A stretch of 64,000 bases of DNA from Roseiarcus sp963775575 (GTDB taxonomy: Bacteria > Pseudomonadota > Alphaproteobacteria > Rhizobiales > Beijerinckiaceae). A program made the translations under genes and the position numbers. Position 1 is the first letter of the stretch, and every line of letters begins with the position of its first letter. The stretch is from the NCBI GenBank assembly GCA_963775575.1, contig CAVZJG010000002.1:186001-250000 (forward strand), read 5' to 3'. The notes beneath the pieces are model-generated. The model saw nothing but the letters and a program-made list of their open reading frames with translations. It did no database searches and had not been told where the DNA came from. Positions 43,439 to 51,658 of this stretch are shown in pieces.

Positions 43439-43906
43439 TCACTTTCCCTCCGCCCGCCACCGCAGACGCATCGTCGGCAGGCCGGAAAGGACGCCGGCGC
43501 CGACGCCGACGCCGACGAAGCCTTCGCGCTGGTAGAAGCGGCGGGCGCGGGGATTGGCGAGGTTGACCTCGATGTCGACGACATCAGGCGAGCGCCGCTT
43601 GGCCTCGTCGATGAGCGCGCGCGCGAGGCCGCCGCCGCGCTCGTCCGGCGCGACGCAGAGCTGATCGACGGCGCCGCTCTTCGGATCGACCGTGACGAGG
43701 CCGGCGGGGCGCCCGTCGGCGTCGAGGCCGACGAGGATCGCCGCGCCTTCTCGAGCGAGTTGCGCCAGCCGCGCGACCAGCCACTCGCGGCGCGCGTCGA
43801 AGTCGATCGGCAGACCCGTCGTCTTCCACGCGGCGACCCAGAGGTCGGCGACGCCGTCCATGTCGGCGGGCCCGAACGCGCGCAAGACGCGGCGCAGAGC
43901 GCTCAC
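43439..43906 (-). CDS. GNAT-family N-acetyltransferase
   Basis: 155 residues. Acetyl-CoA-binding motif A is clear: AVDQLCVAPDERGGGLARAL (R-x-x-G-x-A form), and motif B is EVNLANPRARRFYQREGFV, both standard for GNAT enzymes. The N-terminal part begins with DMDGVADLWVAAWKTTGLPI, which binds substrate in such proteins. Its start (43906) overlaps the stop of the upstream OmpA-like gene by four bases, so it is cotranslated with that envelope gene. The substrate is unknown. Confidence 0.85.
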   Translation of the reverse strand: MSALRRVLRAFGPADMDGVADLWVAAWKTTGLPIDFDARREWLVARLAQLAREGAAILVGLDADGRPAGLVTVDPKSGAVDQLCVAPDERGGGLARALIDEAKRRSPDVVDIEVNLANPRARRFYQREGFVGVGVGAGVLSGLPTMRLRWRAEGK

Positions 43907-44928
43907 CGCTCGGTCAGCTTCAATTCGATGCGCCGGTTGCGCGCCAGCGCCTGATCGTCGGTTCCCGTGTCGATCGGCTGGAATTCGCCGAAGCCGGCGG
44001 CGGCGAGGCGATCGGGCTCGATGCCCTTGGAGACGAGATATTCCACCACCGCGATCGCGCGCGCGGCCGACAGATCCCAGTTCGACTTGAATTGCCCGCC
44101 GGTGATCGCCTTGGAGTCGGTGTGGCCGTCGATGCGCAGGATCCAGGGGATGTCGGGCGGGATTTCGCGCTCGAGATCGAGCACGGCGGCGGCCAGGCTG
44201 TCGAGCGACTGGCGCCCCGCGTCGCTGATGTCCGCTTTGGCGGATTCGAACAGCACCGAGGATTCGAACACGAAGCGGTCGCCGACGACCCGGATGTCCG
44301 GCCGCGAGCCGAGGATCTGACGCAGGCGGCCGAAGAAATCCGAGCGATAGCGCGACAGTTCCTGCACCTTCTGCGCCAGCGCGACATTGAGGCGCTGACC
44401 GAGATCGGCGATCTTGGCCTGCGCCTCCTTGTCGGAACTCTGCGAAGCGTCGAGCGCTTGCTGGATCGCCATCAATTGCTTGCGCAGCGCGGCGATCTGC
44501 TCGTTAAGAATGTCGACCTGCGCCAACGCGCGCTGGGAGATCTGCTGTTGCGCTTCAAACGCATTGGCGGCCGCGCTCGCCTTGTCGCTCGCCGCGTCGG
44601 CGCTGGCGCCGCCCTCGGCGGCCTCGCCCAGCAGGCGCTGCCGCTCGGCTTGCGAAGTTTCGAGCGTCGCGGAAAGCGTGGCGATTTTCGTCTGGTCTTC
44701 GCTCTTTTGCGAGCGCTCCATGGCGAGCAGGCTGGTCAGCTCTTCGATCTGGCGGTTGAGTCTGGCGAGCGCCGTGTCCTTGCCCGTCACTTCGCGCGAA
44801 AGGAAGAATTGCGCCAGCATGAACACCGACAGGAGAAAAATGATCACCAGCAGCATCGTCGACAGCGCGTCGACGAAGCCCGGCCAATAATTCACGCTTC
44901 CGTAGCTGCGTCCGCGCGACAGCGCCAT
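43903..44928 (-). CDS. OmpA/MotB-like peptidoglycan-binding membrane protein
   Basis: 341 residues. A single membrane helix (ALSTMLLVIIFLLSVFMLAQFF, about residues 20-42) with an acidic residue just before it (FVDALSTM) is like the proton-path helix of MotB/TolR/ExbD. A long coiled coil (about 50-190) and a C-terminal OmpA domain follow, with the peptidoglycan-binding pattern ILRIDGHTDSKAI and LSAARAIAVVEYLVSKGI. It is the natural partner of the MotA/TolQ-like gene upstream (50-base gap). The pair is widespread in Hyphomicrobiales and probably forms an ion-driven envelope complex; its role is not known from the sequence. Confidence 0.85.
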   Translation of the reverse strand: MALSRGRSYGSVNYWPGFVDALSTMLLVIIFLLSVFMLAQFFLSREVTGKDTALARLNRQIEELTSLLAMERSQKSEDQTKIATLSATLETSQAERQRLLGEAAEGGASADAASDKASAAANAFEAQQQISQRALAQVDILNEQIAALRKQLMAIQQALDASQSSDKEAQAKIADLGQRLNVALAQKVQELSRYRSDFFGRLRQILGSRPDIRVVGDRFVFESSVLFESAKADISDAGRQSLDSLAAAVLDLEREIPPDIPWILRIDGHTDSKAITGGQFKSNWDLSAARAIAVVEYLVSKGIEPDRLAAAGFGEFQPIDTGTDDQALARNRRIELKLTER

Positions 44929-44978
44929 CGCTCAACTCCTCAAGATCCGCCGCCGAGCGCGCCTTGCCGCAGCGGCGC

Positions 44979-45992
44979 TCAGCGCGCTTCGTGTTCGCTG
45001 GCGAGCCGCCGCAGGAGCTTGCGGATGTCCTCCTGCTGGGCGGATTGCGCCTCGACCCAATCGCGAATTTGTTGCTGCTCCTGGCGCATGTGCGTCACCA
45101 GCAACTGAATGCCTTCGGCCAGATTCGCCATCGCCGCGAAGCCGTCGCCCCGATCCAATGGATCGACGTCGGCCACGGCCCCTTCATCCCTCGCGTCGAG
45201 CGCCGGAGGCGGGCTGGTCACGACATGGCTGGCCAGAAAGTCCTCCAGCTCGGTATAGAAGCGGTTCTGCGCCTGCCCGGCCTGAAGGTCGAGAAAACCG
45301 AGGATCAGCGAGCCGGACAGACCGAACAGCGACGATGTGAAGGAAACGCTCATGCCGGCGATCGGCGCCGAAAGGCCGCTCTTGAGATCGTCGAACATCG
45401 TCGTCGTGTCGGCGCCGGTCTTCATGCTGTCGATGACGCCGCTGATCGAATGGACCGTCTCCAACAGGCCCCAGAAGGTGCCGAGCAGGCCGAGGAAGAT
45501 CAGCAGGCCGACCAGATAGCGGCTGAGTTCGCGCCCCTCGTCGAGGCGCGTGCCGATGGAATCGAGGATCGCACGGGTGGTCTGCGTCGAAAGGCCGCGC
45601 GCGCCGGCGCCGGCGTCGAGCATCGTCGCCATCGGGCCGAGCAGCCGCGGCGGCTTGACGCGGCCCAAGCGTCCCGGCGAAACCAGCGAATTGACCCAGC
45701 GAATTTCCCGAAACAATCGGAAGACCTGACGGAACGCAAACAACGTCCCGATCGCCAAAACGCCGACGATGAGCCCGTTGAGCCCAGGATTGGCGTCGAA
45801 GGCGAGCGCGATCTGCTTATAGAGGATCAGCACGACGAAGCCGACCAGAATGAGGAAGGCCGCCATGCCAACGAGGAAGATGCGCGGCGAGGTGAGAAGG
45901 CGAACGTCTGAATCAGGCGCCATCGAAGGGGTACCGGCGTGAGCGGGCAACATGCCCAGCCATCCTAGCAGAATTGAGGCGTAGGACGCCAT
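44979..45992 (-). CDS. MotA/TolQ/ExbB-like proton channel family protein
   Basis: 337 residues. Membrane helices are seen at about 38-60 (IFLVGMAAFLILVGFVVLIL), 70-87, 165-190 (YLVGLLIFLGLLGTFWGLL) and 205-235 (GLSAPIAGMSVSFTSSLFGLSGSLIL). The pair GLLGTFWGLLETV and the small-residue helix SAPIAGMSVSFTSSLFGLSG are diagnostic of MotA/TolQ/ExbB stators. A C-terminal charged helical tail follows (QEQQQIRDWVEAQSAQQEDI). It is the first gene of the operon with the OmpA/MotB-like partner and the GNAT gene. The overall form also recalls ZorA/ZorB of Zorya defence, but no Zorya effector gene is nearby. Confidence 0.85.
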   Translation of the reverse strand: MASYASILLGWLGMLPAHAGTPSMAPDSDVRLLTSPRIFLVGMAAFLILVGFVVLILYKQIALAFDANPGLNGLIVGVLAIGTLFAFRQVFRLFREIRWVNSLVSPGRLGRVKPPRLLGPMATMLDAGAGARGLSTQTTRAILDSIGTRLDEGRELSRYLVGLLIFLGLLGTFWGLLETVHSISGVIDSMKTGADTTTMFDDLKSGLSAPIAGMSVSFTSSLFGLSGSLILGFLDLQAGQAQNRFYTELEDFLASHVVTSPPPALDARDEGAVADVDPLDRGDGFAAMANLAEGIQLLVTHMRQEQQQIRDWVEAQSAQQEDIRKLLRRLASEHEAR

Positions 45993-46235
45993 GACCGATC
46001 GGCCTTGCGCCGGCGAAATTGATCCTGGGCGCGCGCAATCTCGGCGAATTCATTCGCCGGGGTCGCAAAATGCGCCGGATGGACGTCCGCGGCGGGAAAC
46101 GTCGCGCCGTCGAGGCCGGGCTGATTGAAGGCGGCGCAGGCGTCGGCCGCCCCGGCGCGTCGAAGCCCATCCGCATGTCGATCGGCGGCAGTACCGCGTC
46201 GGCGGGAATGGCGGTCCTCGATCCCGCCATGACGT

Positions 46236-47273
46236 TCACGCCACCTTCTGCTTCGGCTTCAGCCAGCCGCGGTTGACGAGAACCTCGGCGATCTGCACCG
46301 CGTTGAGCGCGGCGCCCTTACGCAGGTTGTCCGAGACGCACCACAGGACGAGGCCATTCTCAACCGTCGGATCCTCGCGGATGCGCGAGATATAGGTCGC
46401 ATCCTCGCCCGCGGCCTCGTGCGGCGTGATGTAGCCGCCGGGTTCGCGCCGGTCGATGACCAGGCATCCCGGCGCCGCGCGCAGGATCTCGCGCGCTTCG
46501 TCGGCGCTGATCGGGTTCTCGAACTCGATATTGACGGCTTCCGAGTGGCTGATGAACACCGGCACGCGCACGCAGGTGGCGATCAGCTTGATCTTGGGAT
46601 CGAGGATCTTCTTGGTCTCGACCACCATCTTCCATTCTTCCTTGGTGGCGCCGTCATCCATGAAGACGTCGATATGCGGGATGACGTTGAAGGCGATGCG
46701 CTTGGGAAACTTCTTCGGCTCGATGGGGTCGGAGACGAACACCGCGCGGGTCTGCGAAAATAGCTCGTCCATCGCCTCCTTGCCGGCGCCCGACACCGAC
46801 TGGTAGGTCGAAACCACCACGCGCTTGATGCGCGCCTTGTCGTGCAGCGGCTTCAGCGCGACGACCAGTTGCGCGGTCGAGCAATTTGGATTGGCGATGA
46901 TGTTCTTGGCGGCGAAATTCTTGGCCGCCTCGGCGTTCACTTCCGGCACAACGAGCGGCACCGCGGGGTCCATGCGCCAGGTGGAGGAATTGTCGATGAC
47001 GACGCAGCCCTGCGCGCCGATGCGCGGCGACCACTCCTTCGACACCGCGCCGCCCGCCGACATCAGGCAGAGGTCGGTCGAGGAAAAGTCGTAATTCTCC
47101 AGCGCCTTGCATTTGAGCACGCGATCGCCGAACGACACCTCCTTGCCGATCGAGCGCGACGACGCCAAGGCGACCGCCTCGGAAACGGGAAAGCGCCGCT
47201 CGGCGAGAATGGCGAGCATTTCGCGGCCGACATTGCCGGTGGCGCCGACGACCGCGACCTTGAACCCTTGCAT
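46236..47273 (-). CDS. asd: Aspartate-semialdehyde dehydrogenase
   Basis: 345 residues. It reduces aspartyl phosphate with NADPH to aspartate semialdehyde, the branch point to Lys, Met, Thr and diaminopimelate. The nucleotide-binding loop is VAVVGATGNVGREML; the catalytic cysteine is Cys131 in ANPNCSTAQLV; the conserved SGAGKEAMDEL, the histidine in VFISHSEAVNIEFE and the C-terminal GLVLWCVSDNLRKGAALNAVQIAE are all present. Start 47273 (MQGFKVAVVG) agrees with homologues. The following 243 bases to the MotA-like gene hold no supported gene. Confidence 0.97.
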   Translation of the reverse strand: MQGFKVAVVGATGNVGREMLAILAERRFPVSEAVALASSRSIGKEVSFGDRVLKCKALENYDFSSTDLCLMSAGGAVSKEWSPRIGAQGCVVIDNSSTWRMDPAVPLVVPEVNAEAAKNFAAKNIIANPNCSTAQLVVALKPLHDKARIKRVVVSTYQSVSGAGKEAMDELFSQTRAVFVSDPIEPKKFPKRIAFNVIPHIDVFMDDGATKEEWKMVVETKKILDPKIKLIATCVRVPVFISHSEAVNIEFENPISADEAREILRAAPGCLVIDRREPGGYITPHEAAGEDATYISRIREDPTVENGLVLWCVSDNLRKGAALNAVQIAEVLVNRGWLKPKQKVA

Positions 47274-47586
47274 GACGATTGATCCTTGTGCTGGCGGTTT
47301 CCCCCCGCTTCGCCCATCCGGGCAGGCTCCTCAGCGCCCCGCCGGGGGAGGAACCGGAGCCGAGGCGCAGCTAATGCGTCGCGCCGCCATGAACGGCGGC
47401 GAGCGATTTGCTGGTCGTTTTCGAAACGCGGCGCGTCATCGCAAGGGCCCGATCATGGCGCCCAAAGGCGCCAAGCGAACGGTTGGAAACCACGTCGCGG
47501 CGGCGAAGTCAATGCGCGCGAGCGCGCCCACCCGCGCCCCTTTGGCTGGCGCGCGTCGCAGCAGGCCGTCCCCCGCAATGGACCGC
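47274..47586. other. Intergenic region upstream of asd, no gene seen
   Basis: 313 bases between asd (leftward) and the GNAT gene (also leftward). Frames crossing it are Arg/Ala-rich shadows. It should contain the asd promoter, but no clear -35/-10 pair was found by eye. Confidence 0.4.
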
Positions 47587-48093
47587 TCATTTCCCCTCGG
47601 CCCTCGCGGTCCACTGCGGCCGCGTGATCGCCATCATCGTCAGATCGAGGCGGCTTCCGTCCGCGGCGAGGTACGCCTGCCGCAGCACGCCGTCGCGGGA
47701 AAAACCAAGCTTCTCGTAGACCCTTTGCGCGCGCGCGTTATGCGCGAAACAGTCGAGCCAGAAGCGATGCGCGGCCGTGTGGGCGAAGGCCCACGCGACG
47801 ACGAGGCTGAGAAACGCGCCGCCGACGCCCTCGTCCGGCCGGACGACGGCGATTCTCTTCAAATAGAGATTGCCGTGCGCGTCCTCCAGGTCCCTGAGAA
47901 TGGCGAATGCCGCGACCTCTCCGTCAGCCGCCTCGCCGATCAAATAGGCATCGTTCGACGACGCCATCATGGCGCGATGCTCGGCTTGCGACGAGCAGCC
48001 GACAAAACGCTCGAAACCGGGCGTCCGCTCGATCGCCATGATGGCGTCCAAGTCGGCTGGCGCGCCGCGCCGAAGCATCAGACTGGGGACCAT
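47587..48093 (-). CDS. GNAT-family N-acetyltransferase
   Basis: 168 residues. The acetyl-CoA region reads YLKRIAVVRPDEGVGGAFLS, followed by FWLDCFAHNARAQRVYEKLG, the standard motif B with the tyrosine that acts as general acid in many GNAT enzymes. It belongs to the group that includes protein and small-molecule acetyltransferases of the RimJ/RimL-like type, but the substrate cannot be named. It has its own promoter region, shared divergently with the tRNA-Val gene (118 bases apart). Confidence 0.85.
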   Translation of the reverse strand: MVPSLMLRRGAPADLDAIMAIERTPGFERFVGCSSQAEHRAMMASSNDAYLIGEAADGEVAAFAILRDLEDAHGNLYLKRIAVVRPDEGVGGAFLSLVVAWAFAHTAAHRFWLDCFAHNARAQRVYEKLGFSRDGVLRQAYLAADGSRLDLTMMAITRPQWTARAEGK

Positions 48094-48210
48094 CGTCGGG
48101 ACGCCGCTCCAACCTTTGCCCGGACTACGCCATTGCGCGCGGCAAGACGATTGTTTATATCCCGCCCCACTCGCGGTCGCGAGGCCTCTTACACGGGTTC
48201 CGATGGAGTT

Positions 48211-48285
48211 GGGCGCTTAGCTCAGCGGTAGAGCACTACCTTGACATGGTAGGGGCCACAGGTTCGATCCCTGTAGCGCCCACCA
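48211..48285 (+). tRNA. tRNA-Val (GAC anticodon)
   Basis: 75 bases with an encoded CCA. Acceptor stem GGGCGCT/AGCGCCC, D arm TAGCTCAGCGGTAGAGC, anticodon stem-loop CTACC-TTGACAT-GGTAG giving anticodon GAC, and T arm ACAGGTTCGATCCCTGT are all canonical. Confidence 0.97.
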
Positions 48286-48499
48286 TCTCCATCGGCGACC
48301 GACGCGGGCCGCCGGTCGTTTTTCTCGCCCGCGCGAAGGCGTGACGTCCGAACGCGCCCGCCAGCGCGAGCGCCGCGGCGAACCCGGCGGCCGTATGGGA
48401 AGAATGGCCGTTCGGGAAGGCGAGGATCGTTCAGCCGCCTTTGGACCGGTCGGCGCGGATCGGCGAGCGCCTTGACAGCGACGGGACATTTGATACGCC

Positions 48500-49075
48500 A
48501 TGCCGTCGATCGGCGAACAGACAGCGGAATTCATGGATTGCGGCTTTCCCGACGGCGGGATCGGAGCGGGAAGAGCGACTCGGTGGGCCGGCGCCGCGAT
48601 TATTGGGCTTTGCGCCTTGGCGCTCGGACTCGGCGCGACCCCCGCGTCGGCCGCGGTCAAGGACAAACACGGCGAGTGGGAAACGCGCTGCGAAGCGCCG
48701 CCCGGAGCGTCCTCGGAGCAATGCGCGATCGTCCAGAGCGTCGTCGACGAGGACCGGCCCAACATCACCTTGGTCATCATCGCCTTGAAGACGGCCGACC
48801 GCAAGAGCCGGCTGTTGCGCGTCGTCGCGCCGCTCGGCGTGCTGATCCCGACGGGCCTCGGCCTGAAGCTCGACCAAGAGGATTTCGGGCGCATGAGTTT
48901 CGTGCGCTGCCTACCCAACGGCTGCGTCGCGGAAGTCGTGATCGACGACAAACTGCTGAATAAAATGGAGAGCGCGCAGACCGCGACCTTCGTCCTCTTC
49001 CAAACGCCCGAAGAGGGGATCGGCGTGCCGGCTTCGCTCACCGGCTTCAAGGAAGGTTTCGAGCAATTGCCTTGA
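48500..49075 (+). CDS. Invasion-associated locus B (IalB) family protein
   Basis: 191 residues; a start at 48533 is also possible. A membrane/signal segment (WAGAAIIGLCALALGLGATPASA, cut near residue 51) is followed by the IalB pattern: WETRCEAPPGASSEQCAIVQ, then LLRVVAPLGVLIPTGLGLKLDQ and FVRCLPNGCVAEVVIDDKLL with paired cysteines. IalB proteins are exported and widespread in Hyphomicrobiales; despite the name, most occur in non-pathogens and have no defined activity. The N-terminal extension before the hydrophobic segment is long for a signal peptide, favouring the later start. Confidence 0.85.
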   Translation: MPSIGEQTAEFMDCGFPDGGIGAGRATRWAGAAIIGLCALALGLGATPASAAVKDKHGEWETRCEAPPGASSEQCAIVQSVVDEDRPNITLVIIALKTADRKSRLLRVVAPLGVLIPTGLGLKLDQEDFGRMSFVRCLPNGCVAEVVIDDKLLNKMESAQTATFVLFQTPEEGIGVPASLTGFKEGFEQLP

Positions 49076-49140
49076 TCCCGCCGCCGCGCCGCCGGGAATC
49101 TTGCTATAAGTGACAAATCTGCCAGTCGGAGCGTGAAACG

Positions 49141-49797
49141 ATGAGTGCGAGCGCCTTCCCCAACAACCTGCGATTCGCCCTGGCGCTCTGCGCGGCGGGA
49201 CTTTGCGGCGCCTGCAGCTCGGTGGAAAATCTCATTCCGTCGTTTGCCTCCAGCAAGCCCGTCGTGAACGCCTCCGGCAAGGGCGAGGACGTTCCCGAAT
49301 CGGAAAAAGTCGTCCGTTTGCCGCTGAGCTCGCAGGATCTCGACTGCCCGACCGTCGACATCCAGGACGGCGCGTCGTCGCTACGCGTCGGCGGCGCCGA
49401 GAACGCGTCGGTTCGCTACCAGTTCGACATCTCGCAAACCGCGCGCGAATGCGTCCCGGCGGCCGACAATCACTTCAGCCTCACGGTCGGCGTTTCCGGC
49501 CACCTGGCGATTGGCCCGGCCGGTTCGCCCGGCGTCTACAGCGCGCCGCTGCGAGTCACCGTGCGCCGCGAGGCCGACCAACAGCCGGCCTATTCCAAGG
49601 TCTACAAAGTGGAGGCGGACACCGCCGGCGCTGCGCAGACGCTGTTCCAACTTGTCTCCGAGCCGATCGTCCTGCCGATGACGCGCACCGAGTTGGCCGA
49701 CGATTACTCGATCATCATCGGTTTCGACAATGGCCCGACCGCCAAACCCGCGCCGCCGCCCAAGCGTCATCCCAAGAAGGCCAACGACTCGCATTGA
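49141..49797 (+). CDS. Hypothetical lipoprotein or exported protein
   Basis: 218 residues; GGAGCG seven bases upstream supports the start. The N-terminus NLRFALALCAAGLCGACSS is a lipoprotein-like signal; the lipobox (L-C-G-A-C) has cysteine at the -3 position instead of the preferred Leu/Val, so lipidation is probable, not certain. The mature part contains two more cysteines (DLDCPTVDI and ARECVPA) and a beta-rich domain. The C-terminus is Pro/Lys-rich (PAPPPKRHPKKANDSH), possibly contacting the cell wall. Family function unknown; similar proteins occur in related genera. Confidence 0.75.
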   Translation: MSASAFPNNLRFALALCAAGLCGACSSVENLIPSFASSKPVVNASGKGEDVPESEKVVRLPLSSQDLDCPTVDIQDGASSLRVGGAENASVRYQFDISQTARECVPAADNHFSLTVGVSGHLAIGPAGSPGVYSAPLRVTVRREADQQPAYSKVYKVEADTAGAAQTLFQLVSEPIVLPMTRTELADDYSIIIGFDNGPTAKPAPPPKRHPKKANDSH

Positions 49798-49843
49798 CAA
49801 AGCGATCGGCTTCGGGCTTGTTTGCCCGGTCAGTTCAAGACAC

Positions 49844-50038
49844 CCAGCGGAAGAGTCCGGAAAGGCAAGTTCTTTCCGGCGCCGAAGGCGCAACCGCCCC
49901 GGAAACGCTCAGGCCGATGGACCGTTGGGTGATGACGCTCTGGAAAGCGGCGGGCGCTTCGTTCGCGCCGGCCCACCAACGGGGGTAACCGCCATTCGAC
50001 GGCGGGAAATCTCTCAGGTCACGAGACAGAGGGGGCAC
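49844..50038 (+). promoter_or_regulatory. Tandem glycine riboswitch upstream of the gcv operon
   Basis: Two glycine-aptamer modules are recognisable. The first has GGAAGAGTCCGG, GCCGAAGGCGCAA (49881-49893) and ACGCTCAGGCCGATGGACCG (49905-49924). The second has GACGCTCTGGAAAG, AACGGGGGTAACCGCC and the classical 3' signature TCTCTCAGGTCACGAGACAG (50010-50029) then AGGG. A linker of only a few bases joins them. Glycine binding is expected to switch on expression of the cleavage genes starting at 50112. Confidence 0.9.
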
Positions 50039-50111
50039 CGCTGAAAGCTTGCGCGCGCCGAGGCGTTCGAGCGTTGAGCGGCCGCCCTCTTGCTTTTGGC
50101 CGGGTGAACTG

Positions 50112-51245
50112 ATGTCGGAATCCGCGATCCTGCTGACGCCCCTTCACGCACTGCACGTCGAGCTCGGCGCCCGGATGGCGCCATTCGCCGGCTACGACAT
50201 GCCGATCCACTACCGATCGGGCATCCTCGCGGAACACCTGCACACGCGCGCGAGCGCCGGACTGTTCGACGTCTCGCACATGGGCCAGGCGCGGCTCGAT
50301 GGGCCCGACCACGCGACGACCGCGCGCGCGCTCGAGCGTCTGTGCCCGGCCGACATCCTTGGTCTCCCGCCCGGCCGGCAGCGTTACACCCAGTTCCTCA
50401 ACGCCGAGGGCGGCGTCATTGACGATCTGATGGTCACCCGGCCGCCGGGTGCCGACGGACGGCTGAACTTGGTGGTCAACGCTTCGCGCAAGGCGGTCGA
50501 TTTCACGCTTCTCGACGCGGCCTTGCCGACCGACGTCCGCCTGACGCGGCTCGACCAAGCGGCGCTGATCGCGGTGCAGGGGCCGGCCGCCGCGTCGGCG
50601 CTGGCGCGTCTGGCGCCTCAGAGCGAACTCGCGGCGATGCCGTTCATGAGCATGCGGCCGATCCGATTTGGAGCGTTCGCGACGCAAGTTTCGCGATCCG
50701 GCTACACCGGCGAAGACGGATTCGAGATCTCGCTCGCCGCAAACGAGGCCGAAGCCTTCGCGCGCCGGCTGCTTCGCGAGAACGAAATCGAACCAATCGG
50801 CCTCGGCGCCCGCGATTCGCTGCGCCTCGAAGCGGGGCTCTGTCTCTACGGCCACGAACTCGACGAGACGATCGACCCCATCGAAGCGGGCCTCGCCTGG
50901 TCGATCCAGAAGCGGCGACGCGTCGAGGGCGGCTTTCCCGGCGCGGGCCGCATTCAGCGCGCGCTCGCCGACGGCCCCGCCCGCCGTCGGGTGGGAATTC
51001 GGCTCGACGGCCGCGCGCCAGCGCGCGAGGACGCGTCAATCGTCGATGCGTCCTCGGGCGAGTCGATCGGCCGCGTTGCTTCCGGCGGGTTCGCTCCCAG
51101 CGTCGGCGCGCCGATAGCCATGGGTTACGTCGCCAGCGCCTACGCGGCCCTTGGCGCGCCGCTCGCCCTGATGGTGCGCGGCAAGCCGCTCGCCGCGCGC
51201 GTCGCCCCGCTGCCCTTCCACCCACACGCCTATCATCGCGGCTGA
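50112..51245 (+). CDS. gcvT: Aminomethyltransferase, glycine cleavage T protein
   Basis: 377 residues from the ATG at 50112; the frame is open upstream into the riboswitch, which excludes earlier starts. GcvT transfers the methylene group from the lipoyl arm of GcvH to tetrahydrofolate and releases ammonia. Family landmarks: MAPFAGYDMPIHYRSGI, GLFDVSHMGQARLDG, FLNAEGGVIDDLMVTR, LAAVQGP-like LIAVQGPAAASAL, SRSGYTGEDGFEIS, GLGARDSLRLEAGLCLYGHE. Followed after 29 bases by gcvH. Confidence 0.96.
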   Translation: MSESAILLTPLHALHVELGARMAPFAGYDMPIHYRSGILAEHLHTRASAGLFDVSHMGQARLDGPDHATTARALERLCPADILGLPPGRQRYTQFLNAEGGVIDDLMVTRPPGADGRLNLVVNASRKAVDFTLLDAALPTDVRLTRLDQAALIAVQGPAAASALARLAPQSELAAMPFMSMRPIRFGAFATQVSRSGYTGEDGFEISLAANEAEAFARRLLRENEIEPIGLGARDSLRLEAGLCLYGHELDETIDPIEAGLAWSIQKRRRVEGGFPGAGRIQRALADGPARRRVGIRLDGRAPAREDASIVDASSGESIGRVASGGFAPSVGAPIAMGYVASAYAALGAPLALMVRGKPLAARVAPLPFHPHAYHRG

Positions 51246-51274
51246 CGATTCACCTCTGAAAAAGGAACGAGCCG

Positions 51275-51652
51275 ATGTCGGAAATCCGCTTCACCAAAGA
51301 CCATGAATACGTCCGCGTCGACGGCGACGTCGGCACGGTGGGAATCAGCGATCATGCGCAGCAGCAGTTGGGCGACTTGGTCTTCGTCGAATTGCCGGCG
51401 GTCGGCGCCAAGCTCGACAAAGGCGCGGGCGCCGCGGTGGTCGAAAGCGTCAAGGCGGCGAGCGATGTTTTCGCCCCTGTTTCCGGCGTCGTGGTCGCGG
51501 TCAATAGCGAAGTCGACGCCGAGCCGGGCCTGATCAATCAGGACGCGCTCGGCCGCGGCTGGATCTTCAAGATCAAGCTCGCCGACCGGAAACAACTCGA
51601 CGCACTGATGGGCCAGTCGGACTACGACGCGTTCCTCAAGACCCTCGCGTGA
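51275..51652 (+). CDS. gcvH: Glycine cleavage system H protein
   Basis: 125 residues, normal length. The lipoylated lysine is Lys60 in VVESVKAASDVFAPVSG; the N-terminus EIRFTKDHEYVRVDGDVGTV and the block LGDLVFVELPAVGA are typical. H protein shuttles the aminomethyl intermediate between the P, T and L proteins in the cytoplasm. AAAGGAACGAGCCG precedes the start. The next gene begins six bases after its stop. Confidence 0.97.
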   Translation: MSEIRFTKDHEYVRVDGDVGTVGISDHAQQQLGDLVFVELPAVGAKLDKGAGAAVVESVKAASDVFAPVSGVVVAVNSEVDAEPGLINQDALGRGWIFKIKLADRKQLDALMGQSDYDAFLKTLA

Positions 51653-51658
51653 TCCGCC

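Noticed and set aside
43439..45992. Zorya defence system
   Set aside because: Only the MotA-like and OmpA-like pair is present; no ZorC/ZorD/ZorE-type effector is adjacent, and such pairs are common envelope genes in this order.
45913..46239. Minus-strand 108-codon frame between the MotA-like gene and asd
   Set aside because: Pro/Arg-rich, overlaps both neighbours' ends, no ribosome site or family.
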